Source: Clostridiales bacterium
GTDB lineage: Bacteria > Bacillota > Clostridia > Oscillospirales > Oscillospiraceae
Direction: 5' to 3'
NCBI GenBank assembly: GCA_018374635.1
Contig: JAHAEW010000129.1
Location: forward strand, 1-5,531
DNA: 5,531 bases
In this document: piece by piece, positions 1-4,932 of the stretch
Layout of the letters: every line of letters begins with the position of its first letter
Numbering within the stretch: position 1 is the stretch's first letter
The notes under the pieces: generated by a model
The model's input: only the letters and a program-made list of their open reading frames with translations
Told to the model about the DNA's origin: nothing
Database searches by the model: none
Position numbers and translations under genes: made by a program

Positions 1-116
1 TCAAGACCGCCTCCGGCTGGGGCGTCGTCCGCTCCAAGCCGGAGTACGAGGATGTGGCCCGTATCGCCCGCGGCCAGGGCATCAGCCTGGCTGAGGTGTG
101 TGATTGGCTCAAGTGA
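1..116 (+). CDS. larC: LarC-like nickel insertion protein, C-terminal end (partial)
   Basis: The frame is open from the window edge (first full codon at 3) to TGA at 114-116 and gives the last 37 residues of a protein. It contains the stretch GVVRSKPEYEDVARIARGQG followed by ISLAEV, which matches my memory of the C-terminal end of LarC (an S/R-KPEYED-ARIAR pattern near the end). LarC completes the nickel-pincer nucleotide cofactor of lactate racemase and related enzymes by inserting nickel; it is cytoplasmic. Only the tail is visible, so catalytic parts cannot be checked. The gene ends 49 bases before a strong terminator, so it is probably the last gene of its transcript. It is host DNA, not phage. 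The family call rests on one short motif. Confidence 0.7.
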   Translation, partial: KTASGWGVVRSKPEYEDVARIARGQGISLAEVCDWLK

Positions 117-139
117 CCTGTACTGTGCTTTAAGGTTAA

Positions 140-159
140 GTCTACCAAATGTCTACCAA
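140..159 (+). repeat. Direct repeat copy 1, two GTCTACCAA units
   Basis: Two copies of GTCTACCAA lie 11 bp apart (140-148 and 151-159). The 20-bp block returns at 217-236 with two mismatches. It lies in host DNA between larC and the attL of the phage. Function is unknown; paired short direct repeats with an 11-bp period could be protein-binding sites or the scar of an older insertion. Confidence 0.6.
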
Positions 160-164
160 AAGTG

Positions 165-197
165 GCCCGGAACCGTTGCGGTTCCGGGCTCTTTTTG
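165..197 (+). terminator. Rho-independent terminator of larC
   Basis: A perfect 10-bp stem pairs GCCCGGAACC (165-174) with GGTTCCGGGC (180-189). The loop is GTTGC, and TCTTTTTG follows immediately. This is a textbook intrinsic terminator on the plus strand, 49 bases after the larC stop codon. It closes the upstream host transcript before the phage insertion. Confidence 0.92.
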
Positions 198-216
198 TGC
201 TTGGCATGCCCGGCGT

Positions 217-236
217 GTTTACCAGATGTCTACCAA
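217..236 (+). repeat. Direct repeat copy 2, GTTTACCAG + GTCTACCAA
   Basis: This is the second copy of the 20-bp block at 140-159, with two mismatches, starting 77 bases downstream. A further similarity follows each copy (GCTCTTTTTGTGC at 188-200, GCTCTTTTGTGC at 250-261), so the duplicated module may be longer than the 20-bp block. It lies in host DNA. Confidence 0.55.
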
Positions 237-279
237 CGCCACTTTTTGCCGCTCTTTTGTGCCATTTGGAACTGCATGT

Positions 280-299
280 GGGGGGAATCCCTCCTTTTT
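280..299 (+). terminator. Possible second intrinsic terminator or attenuator
   Basis: GGGGGG (280-285) can pair with CCCTCC (289-294), including one G-U pair, around a tight AAT loop, and five T residues follow. The form is terminator-like but the stem is short. In the uninterrupted host chromosome it would lie in front of the secreted-protein gene now at 5436, so it could be a leader attenuator or a backup terminator for larC. Confidence 0.35.
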
Positions 300-937
300 C
301 ATGGCTTGCAAGGGGCGTCATACTCCCCTTTCTGTTCTACCACACTCCAAGCCCGTTGTAAAGACTCCGAGTAAAAATACTGATATCCGACATCGCCACG
401 CCGGATATCCTGCACAGGAACAAGGTCATGCAAGTGGAGTCCAAAAACTATTGCATGATAATGAGGACGGAAGGTAGTGGAGCCATACTCACCGCACATG
501 AAATACCGGATATGGTCATCCGGGAAGGCTTTCCGAAGGCGCTTCCAAAAAAGCTGCATGTCACGCTTCTCCAAACTGAGAGACTGCATCGCCTCTCCAG
601 TCTCAGGGTCAGCATACCAATGGCGGGGAACATGTTCTTCATCGTAAGTCAAAGTCAAAAAATAAGCCATATCGTGATACTCCAATTCCATCATACAACG
701 ATTAGCCCATTCACGAGAGCGGGCTATGCGGCAACCTTCACACTTACCGCAGGGGATTTCAACCCAGTCAAGCCAGGTCTTTTCAGCATAAGCGGAAATC
801 TCGGGAACATCTGACATACAAATGCGACCTTTTCGCAATTCCAGATGATGAACGCCATAGGGAACTATCTTCATATCGGCCTTGCCATTCTTGGTAAAAC
901 CGACTTGAAAACCCTTAAGGGGGTGAAAACACGACAA
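299..937 (-). CDS. VP4 replication initiator, N-terminal part (split by integration)
   Basis: This is the Rep protein of the phage, an HUH-type nicking enzyme that starts rolling-circle replication. The N-terminus MSCFHPLKGF is the usual gokushovirus VP4 start. A cysteine cluster follows (C63, C66, C69), then strand motif FLTLTYD (93-99), GEYG (149-152) and the metal-binding PHYHAIVFG (158-166, histidines H159 and H161). The start is TTG at 935-937, chosen because GGAGG at 945-949 is 7 bases upstream and the N-terminus fits the family. The protein is cut short after C210: the last two residues, K and P, and the stop come from host DNA beyond attL. The catalytic YxxxY tyrosines are missing here and lie 5 kb away at the right end (4933-5398). 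As it stands, the 212-residue product should bind metal but not cleave DNA. It could be inert, or it could compete with intact Rep at the origin; the second idea is speculation. Confidence 0.9.
   Translation of the reverse strand: MSCFHPLKGFQVGFTKNGKADMKIVPYGVHHLELRKGRICMSDVPEISAYAEKTWLDWVEIPCGKCEGCRIARSREWANRCMMELEYHDMAYFLTLTYDEEHVPRHWYADPETGEAMQSLSLEKRDMQLFWKRLRKAFPDDHIRYFMCGEYGSTTFRPHYHAIVFGLHLHDLVPVQDIRRGDVGYQYFYSESLQRAWSVVEQKGEYDAPCKP
307..323. other. attL: attL, left attachment site
   Basis: TGCAAGGGGCGTCATAC matches the right-end copy at 5382-5398 in 16 of 17 positions (C at 316 against T at 5391). It lies inside the VP4 reading frame and the register is the same at both ends: the TGC cysteine codon is 308-310 here and 5383-5385 there. 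DNA to the left is host and DNA to the right is phage. Confidence 0.85.
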
Positions 938-944
938 ATAACTA

Positions 945-949
945 CCTCC
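945..949 (-). promoter_or_regulatory. Ribosome binding site of VP4
   Basis: GGAGG on the minus strand sits 7 bases before a TTG codon. No ATG or GTG in this frame lies at a suitable distance, so this site decides that VP4 starts at TTG 935-937. The site and spacing are nearly the same as those of VP1. Confidence 0.8.
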
Positions 950-1006
950 AAACGCTACACTCTTAGAGCCGCAAGCTTTTCCGGACTCGGGGCTTGGGTG
1001 GTGTCA

Positions 1007-1043
1007 GTGGGAACCAATATATCAAGATAGTATTGGTTCCCAC
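1007..1043 (-). other. Candidate rolling-circle replication origin hairpin
   Basis: GTGGGAACCAATA (1007-1019) pairs perfectly over 13 bp with TATTGGTTCCCAC (1031-1043), leaving an 11-base loop. On the minus strand, which is the coding and presumed virion sense, the octamer CTTGATAT runs from 1026 to 1019 across the loop and stem edge. The same eight bases surround the known gpA nick in the phiX174 origin (CTTG / ATAT). The hairpin lies in the VP2-VP4 spacer, just upstream of the Rep gene. There is no T tract after it, so it is unlikely to be a terminator. The hairpin is seen directly; the origin role is inferred from the octamer, the position and the matching strand. Confidence 0.6.
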
Positions 1044-1069
1044 GACCCTCCAATTTTCAGCCTCAGACG

Positions 1070-2068
1070 TTAACGTTTTTTGCTGACAGCCTTACCAGAC
1101 CAGGTATCACCAACAGCACCACCAATCATCTTGGCATAATCAAAAATATTATCGCCCCAAGGGAGACCAAGCTGATCAAGAGCTTCACGACCAGACGCAA
1201 GTTCAGGGCCAAAAGCCTGCCAAGCATTAGATGGAAAACTTTCCCTTATATCAAAATCGTGTTTAAAACCAGCTTCTTGCAAATCTTTATTCACAGAAGC
1301 ATTAAAGGCGGCAATATCTTTCTGCGTCATAGAATTAACATCATAGCCATACTTCTGGGCGGCAGCATGAATAGAAGCCGATACCTTAGAGGCGGCGGCG
1401 GAGGCATCGGCAGCATACTTAGTACCAGCCAAATGAGCATCCGCGGTATACTTCTGAGCCATAGCCTGAATGTTGGCAGTAGTAAGCTGGGTATGCGACT
1501 GAATCTCTGCAACAGTCTTATTCATAGCTGTATATTTATCCGCAATAGCCTGATTAGCTTGAGCAGAAACACGAGTACCTTCCAAGCTTAAAAGAGAACT
1601 AAGTAAACTCCCAAACAGACCAGCAACAGCACCAGTGGCACTATTATCAACGCTACCCATAGCACCGGACGGGGCAGAGGAGCTAGCCGTTGCGCCAGAA
1701 GTAACAGCGGCACCGCTACCACCAGTGACAGAAAGAACGGGATTAAGACCAGCAGCAATTAAATCACGAACCTCTCTTTGATGGGCAGAAGAACTCATAC
1801 GCTCCTGCCAATCACGGTTTTTTTGAGCCTCAGCGGAATTATATTCACGCATAATCCGATACTGCTCTTCCTGCCATTTCCGTAGCTCCTCCGCCTGTTT
1901 AGCGGAGGAGCTTGTATTCTGGCCGGCAATACCTTGGAGAGCACCAGCAATAGAGCCAAACTGACCAGCAGCGGAAGAAATAGAGGGCTGCTGCTTAGCA
2001 GACGAAAACTGCTGCTTAACCTGATTATAACGAGAGCCGAAAACGGCCTCACCGAGGGTCGTAGGCAT
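1070..2068 (-). CDS. VP2 DNA pilot / minor spike protein
   Basis: The 332-residue protein is a gokushovirus VP2, functional counterpart of phiX174 protein H, which escorts the ssDNA into the cell. The family signature SSAHQREVRDLIAAGLNPVL spans residues 93-112. It follows a charged helical stretch (about 55-90) and is followed by a Gly/Ser/Ala-rich segment with small hydrophobic residues (about 113-162). Residues 165-265 form a long Ala- and Gln-rich helical region with recurring QKY/TKY-[TAG]-D units (KYTAD 206-210, KYAAD 217-221, KYGYD 239-243), fitting the tube-forming coiled coil of pilot proteins. The tail is basic (SKKR). The start is ATG with a purine-rich AGGAGAGGTGA upstream. It begins 14 bases after the VP1 stop, so the two are surely cotranscribed. 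Confidence 0.93.
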   Translation of the reverse strand: MPTTLGEAVFGSRYNQVKQQFSSAKQQPSISSAAGQFGSIAGALQGIAGQNTSSSAKQAEELRKWQEEQYRIMREYNSAEAQKNRDWQERMSSSAHQREVRDLIAAGLNPVLSVTGGSGAAVTSGATASSSAPSGAMGSVDNSATGAVAGLFGSLLSSLLSLEGTRVSAQANQAIADKYTAMNKTVAEIQSHTQLTTANIQAMAQKYTADAHLAGTKYAADASAAASKVSASIHAAAQKYGYDVNSMTQKDIAAFNASVNKDLQEAGFKHDFDIRESFPSNAWQAFGPELASGREALDQLGLPWGDNIFDYAKMIGGAVGDTWSGKAVSKKR

Positions 2069-2082
2069 TATATCACCTCTCC

Positions 2083-3732
2083 TTAGTGATGGTCAATAAG
2101 ACCAGGGATAGAATACACAGGCATAGGCCGAGTAGCTTTGCACTGGATGTACAAATCGGCAAACATTTGGTTAGACATAGCAGAAGTAACAGCAAGTACG
2201 CGGTCAACATTGGTCTTATCCTCGCGAATCCAAGCATCAGACAGCTTCGGGAGCTGAGTATACTCGTCAGCAAGATGCCAGACATCCAAAGAGGTCGGAG
2301 CCTTAGAACGCATCTCACCAGCCACACGGGAGGGCTTATAACGGTAGTCGGCCCAGGCTTCTTGGTAGCCGAAAACCTCATTGTCCTGTTCGGTGCCCTG
2401 AGCGTAAATCTCCTTATTCAGGATAGGCTGCTCACCAATGTTAGCGAAGACGGGGAAATAGTAGTCCAGGCGGTCACGACGAGACCAAAAACGCTCAAGG
2501 CCCTGCTGATAGGTATGGTCATAGCGGGCAACCATAATGCCGATCACGAAACCATGCTCAACAAAAGACTTAATGAAATCACCGTGAACATCGGTGGTAA
2601 CAGAAAAGGCAGCCGTATCACCGAGAGGAGTTCCTTGAGCCTGGGTTGCAGAGTTCTGCACCACTTGATTGATATTAACAGGTATACGATTCCCGCCAAG
2701 ATACTCAGGACGCTGTAAACGAGCGTCAGGACTTGTAACGCCAAAATGAGACTTGAGAATTTCAATGTAACGAGTACCTCCTCTTGCATCCTTCTCGTAG
2801 AGTTTCTGAACCTGAAAAGCCATGCGAAGCTGATTGATAGTGGCAGCGGAAACGGAACCGTCATTGATGGCCCAAAGATTGTTAATAACAGGATAAACGC
2901 CAGAGGAAGAACCACCAGCAAAATATTGACTTTGCTCACCATTAGCATTAAACCCAAGAGAGCACGGAGAAGGATCACCATGAAGAAGTTTAGCCGTATA
3001 AATCTGACCAGCGACAAGTTCGTCAGGAACCTTCTGAGCCAAAGGAACAACAGGATAGTTAGTACCAGAGGAAACAGGGATGGTCACATCAGGACCCTTC
3101 TGCGGAGCAGGAAGGGCGCTGGTAAAATAATCGTGGAACTTGGCAGCCTTGAAAGGCATACCGCCTTTGACTACATCCGTAATATAGTTAGTGCCATTAG
3201 AACCAGCAAGGGTAGCGTCATCGACAGGGATATTAAGAGGGTCAGAGAGATTCTCGTCACGGAACCACTCGTTCATGATGAGGGCATAGGCCCGGAAGGG
3301 AAGCGCGTTGACAGATAAATTGGCGACACCAGTCGGAATACCCATGTAGTCGGCAATCGAGCCAATAGACCAACCACCAGAGGGGGCCGTGACCTGAGGA
3401 ACGGAATACTCGGTCGTAGGAATCCACGCGGACTGCGTGTTCTCGCCCATAAGCTCACGCCAATGCTGCCAGACGATACGATTGGGCACAAAATAAAAAT
3501 AAGTGTCGAGATAAAGATTGTCCATCATGGGAGTGAGCAAAGTTTGGAGCCGGGCCACCATGGAAGTCTTCACCTGAAAAGTGTCGCCGGGAAGAACCTC
3601 GTCCACATAGAAGGGGATAACGTCTCCAACGTTGAAACTGAGTTTAACACTATGGTCACGCCGAAAAGTGCTACGAGCAATATCAAGGTTAGTAGGATTA
3701 AGAGCAAATCTTGTATTTTCATTGCGAGACAA
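2083..3732 (-). CDS. VP1 major capsid protein
   Basis: The 549-residue protein is the gokushovirus major capsid protein, equivalent to phiX174 F. It has the N-terminal core motif FQVKTSMVARLQTLLTPMMD at 52-71 and then NLYLDTYFYFVPNR, LPAPQKGPDVT at 207-217, the block LYEKDARGGTRYIEILKSHF at 311-330 with GVTSPDARLQRPEYLGG after it, ERFWSRRDRLDYYFPVF at 413-429, SLDVWHLADEY at 481-491, and the end RPMPVYSIPGLIDHH. The length is usual. Residues about 221-293 are the part I do not recognise and match the variable region that forms the threefold protrusions. The start is TTG at 3730-3732 with GGAGG 7 bases upstream; the N-terminus MSRNE fits the family. A 135-base spacer with two hairpins separates it from VP3. 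Confidence 0.96.
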   Translation of the reverse strand: MSRNENTRFALNPTNLDIARSTFRRDHSVKLSFNVGDVIPFYVDEVLPGDTFQVKTSMVARLQTLLTPMMDNLYLDTYFYFVPNRIVWQHWRELMGENTQSAWIPTTEYSVPQVTAPSGGWSIGSIADYMGIPTGVANLSVNALPFRAYALIMNEWFRDENLSDPLNIPVDDATLAGSNGTNYITDVVKGGMPFKAAKFHDYFTSALPAPQKGPDVTIPVSSGTNYPVVPLAQKVPDELVAGQIYTAKLLHGDPSPCSLGFNANGEQSQYFAGGSSSGVYPVINNLWAINDGSVSAATINQLRMAFQVQKLYEKDARGGTRYIEILKSHFGVTSPDARLQRPEYLGGNRIPVNINQVVQNSATQAQGTPLGDTAAFSVTTDVHGDFIKSFVEHGFVIGIMVARYDHTYQQGLERFWSRRDRLDYYFPVFANIGEQPILNKEIYAQGTEQDNEVFGYQEAWADYRYKPSRVAGEMRSKAPTSLDVWHLADEYTQLPKLSDAWIREDKTNVDRVLAVTSAMSNQMFADLYIQCKATRPMPVYSIPGLIDHH

Positions 3733-3739
3733 TTTAATA

Positions 3740-3744
3740 CCTCC
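3740..3744 (-). promoter_or_regulatory. Ribosome binding site of VP1
   Basis: GGAGG on the minus strand is separated by TATTAAA from TTG at 3730-3732. No ATG or GTG in frame is closer to it, so the capsid gene, which needs the highest expression in the phage, starts with TTG. Confidence 0.8.
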
Positions 3745-3767
3745 AGTCTGTAACGGTTGTTCAAAAG

Positions 3768-3789
3768 GAGGGGCCCCATGGGGCCCCTC
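3768..3789 (-). terminator. 22-bp perfect palindrome, possible terminator before VP1
   Basis: GAGGGGCCCCATGGGGCCCCTC is a perfect palindrome. On the minus strand CTTTTG follows, which gives it the look of an intrinsic terminator with a short U run, located between VP3 and VP1. It could lower or divide transcription between the early-type genes and the capsid genes, stabilise the 5' end of VP1 mRNA, or serve as a structural element of the ssDNA genome. A hairpin this rich in G and C would form readily. Confidence 0.5.
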
Positions 3790-3803
3790 GCTCTCTGTTG
3801 TTC

Positions 3804-3824
3804 ACACGGCCAGGGCGGCCGTGT
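3804..3824 (-). other. Second hairpin in the VP3-VP1 spacer
   Basis: ACACGGCC (3804-3811) pairs with GGCCGTGT (3817-3824) around a five-base loop. On the minus strand it is followed by GAACAACAGAG rather than a T tract, so it is not a terminator by sequence. The octamer GTTGTTCA occurs beside each hairpin of the spacer (3756-3763 and 3797-3804), so the two structures may be related. Possible roles are complementary-strand initiation or packaging of the ssDNA. Confidence 0.5.
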
Positions 3825-3867
3825 AGGCTGCTTTAATCAGATTCAGCCAATGTCAGGATTATGAAAT

Positions 3868-4380
3868 TTAACCAACGGGTGAGGCTGGCGCGGGGTCTGT
3901 CTCACCTCCTTTCGGGCCCTGTGAGGCCGCTGGCGGCTCACCAGCGGGATTTTGGGAGGTGGGTGGTGTAACCATACCCATAGCCTCTAACCAGCTCTCA
4001 GAGCCTGCCTGGGCGAGCCAAGCGTGGAATGACTGACCGAACTTCTCACGGGTCTCCAAAGGGAGGGCCATAAAAGTCTGCTCGGCCTCTATCATGTGAT
4101 TGAGCAGCCCAGCATAGGTCTGGGGCATCTGGCTGAAATCACCAAACATACCTTGCACCTTTTGCAGGGCGGCAGTATCACCAGCATTGAACCTGTCCAT
4201 GATTTTATGGAGATCAACGGAATCTTTGTGGCTCTGGATGAAAGCATAGAGGTCTTCTTTGCCGCTCTCCTTAAGGGTCATAACGCCAAAGCGGTCGAAC
4301 TCAGGAGAGTAAAGAATCTTCTCACCGGAACCGGGCTCAGAACAAAAATGCTGCTGTTCGCGGTGCCAAGTCTCAAACAT
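3868..4380 (-). CDS. VP3 internal scaffolding protein
   Basis: The 170-residue protein is the gokushovirus VP3, counterpart of the phiX174 internal scaffolding protein B, which assembles the procapsid and is then lost. It is small, acidic and largely helical. Recognisable parts are the central NAGDTAALQKVQGMFGDFSQ (65-84) and the helix around MALPLETREKFGQSFHAWLA (104-123), with PLETREKFGQSF the most familiar segment. The tail from about 139 is rich in Pro, Gly and Ala and probably disordered. ATG at 4378-4380 follows GGAGG (4387-4391) by 6 bases. The start overlaps the end of VP5 by 8 bases, which points to coupled translation. Confidence 0.93.
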   Translation of the reverse strand: MFETWHREQQHFCSEPGSGEKILYSPEFDRFGVMTLKESGKEDLYAFIQSHKDSVDLHKIMDRFNAGDTAALQKVQGMFGDFSQMPQTYAGLLNHMIEAEQTFMALPLETREKFGQSFHAWLAQAGSESWLEAMGMVTPPTSQNPAGEPPAASQGPKGGETDPAPASPVG

Positions 4381-4645
4381 TGGCTTCCTCCTTTTTCATG
4401 GCACGAAGAACCTCTGCGCCGTCGGAAACGAGCTCATGCACCGGAGCCGGAACAAGAACGCCCTTGTCAGTATCAAACTCACCAATCCGGAAAAGCTGGA
4501 AATCGGAAGCATGAGTAAAAAGCACGCCATGGGATTCCATGATAGCATTGGCAAAATTACGGGCGGCGATATAGTCGTTCTGATCGACTGTAGGGGTAAG
4601 ATAGCCAGAACGCAGGTCGCGAATGGCGTAAACGTTAAGCATCAT
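4373..4645 (-). CDS. VP5 nonstructural protein (Phage_ORF5 family)
   Basis: The 90-residue protein corresponds to gokushovirus VP5 (chlamydiaphage ORF5), a nonstructural protein thought to act in the change to ssDNA synthesis, like phiX174 protein C. The family pattern is NVYAIRDLRSGYLTPTVDQN near the start and then an N-A-A-R-F helix, followed by FQLFRIGEFD, the most diagnostic piece. An ATG at 4652-4654 would add three residues but directly touches the GGAGG at 4655-4659. The ATG at 4643-4645 has a 9-base gap and is preferred; the next one, at 4640-4642, is also possible. It overlaps the upstream small ORF by 11 bases and VP3 by 8. Confidence 0.85.
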   Translation of the reverse strand: MMLNVYAIRDLRSGYLTPTVDQNDYIAARNFANAIMESHGVLFTHASDFQLFRIGEFDTDKGVLVPAPVHELVSDGAEVLRAMKKEEANV

Positions 4646-4820
4646 TTTTATCATCCTCCAAATAACCAGAAATTTCTATCAGACGGATTTGAAGCTCCAA
4701 AGCCAGGAACTCATAAAAATCGAGCTCCATATTAAGAGAACGCCAAACTTTGGCGGCCAGCTCGTAGCAGTCAGCATCGAGATTTAGCCGGACACAGACG
4801 GTAGCACGTTCATCATTCAC
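4635..4820 (-). CDS. Small protein with ribbon-helix-helix-like pattern
   Basis: I do not recognise this 61-residue protein as a standard gokushovirus gene. Its pattern resembles a ribbon-helix-helix DNA-binding domain: a strand ATVCVRLNLD at 6-15 with alternating hydrophobic residues (V8, V10, L12) and outward T7, C9, R11, then helix A at about 16-29 (CYELAAKVWRSLNM), a turn, and helix B at about 33-47 (LDFYEFLALELQIRL). The tail is acidic (LEDDKNDA). The start is GTG at 4818-4820; GGAGG lies 9 bases upstream, inside VP8, and the frame has a TAA stop a few codons before. It overlaps the VP8 stop by 4 bases (GTGA), so translation is probably coupled. A role as repressor or copy-number regulator is only a guess. 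Confidence 0.72.
   Translation of the reverse strand: MNDERATVCVRLNLDADCYELAAKVWRSLNMELDFYEFLALELQIRLIEISGYLEDDKNDA
4655..4659 (-). promoter_or_regulatory. Ribosome binding site of VP5
   Basis: GGAGG on the minus strand, inside the end of the upstream 61-residue ORF. It abuts the first in-frame ATG (4652-4654) with no gap, so it supports a start at 4645 or 4642 instead. Confidence 0.7.
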
Positions 4821-4930
4821 ATCCTGATACCTCCACGATAAATTTTAGGATTCACATTGATACGCTTGGAATTGACAGCGGTGTGACGGAATACCTGCCT
4901 GTCCTGGGAACGCCTCATTCTTCGAGCCAT
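4817..4930 (-). CDS. VP8 small basic DNA-binding protein (J-like)
   Basis: This 37-residue gene is easy to miss because of its size. ATG is at 4928-4930 and TGA at 4817-4819. The product starts MARRMRRSQDRQVFRHTAVN and ends in RGGIRM, with about ten Arg/Lys residues and no acidic residue except D10. Gokushoviruses carry such a protein (VP8 or ORF8), with an Arg-rich N-terminus, a VFR..A motif and the RGGIR end. It is equivalent to phiX174 J, which coats the ssDNA and guides it into the capsid. AAGGGAG (4939-4945), 8 bases upstream and inside the end of VP4, is the ribosome binding site. It starts 2 bases after the VP4 stop, and its last four bases overlap the next ORF. Confidence 0.88.
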   Translation of the reverse strand: MARRMRRSQDRQVFRHTAVNSKRINVNPKIYRGGIRM

Positions 4931-4932
4931 GA

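Noticed and set aside
307..323. att core as a chromosomal dif site
   Set aside because: It is GC-rich with arms AGGGG/CCCCT and lacks the AT-rich centre and TTATGTAAACT-like arm of bacterial dif sites, so I did not call it dif.
52..477. 141-residue plus-strand frame crossing attL
   Set aside because: It overlaps the end of larC, the terminator and both host and phage DNA, has no ribosome binding site and no familiar motif.
1044..1069. Terminator after VP2
   Set aside because: No stem followed by T residues is present after the VP2 stop; the only strong structure nearby is the candidate origin hairpin, which has no T tract.
1259..1591. 110-residue plus-strand frame opposite VP2
   Set aside because: Antisense to the Ala-rich helical part of VP2; repetitive codons leave the opposite strand open.
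2086..2718. Long plus-strand frame opposite VP1
   Set aside because: Antisense shadow of a conserved capsid gene; low-complexity composition and no start signal.
3733..3867. Promoter for VP1 in the spacer (CATAAT-like hexamer near the VP3 end)
   Set aside because: No matching -35 element at 16-18 bases; too weak to list.
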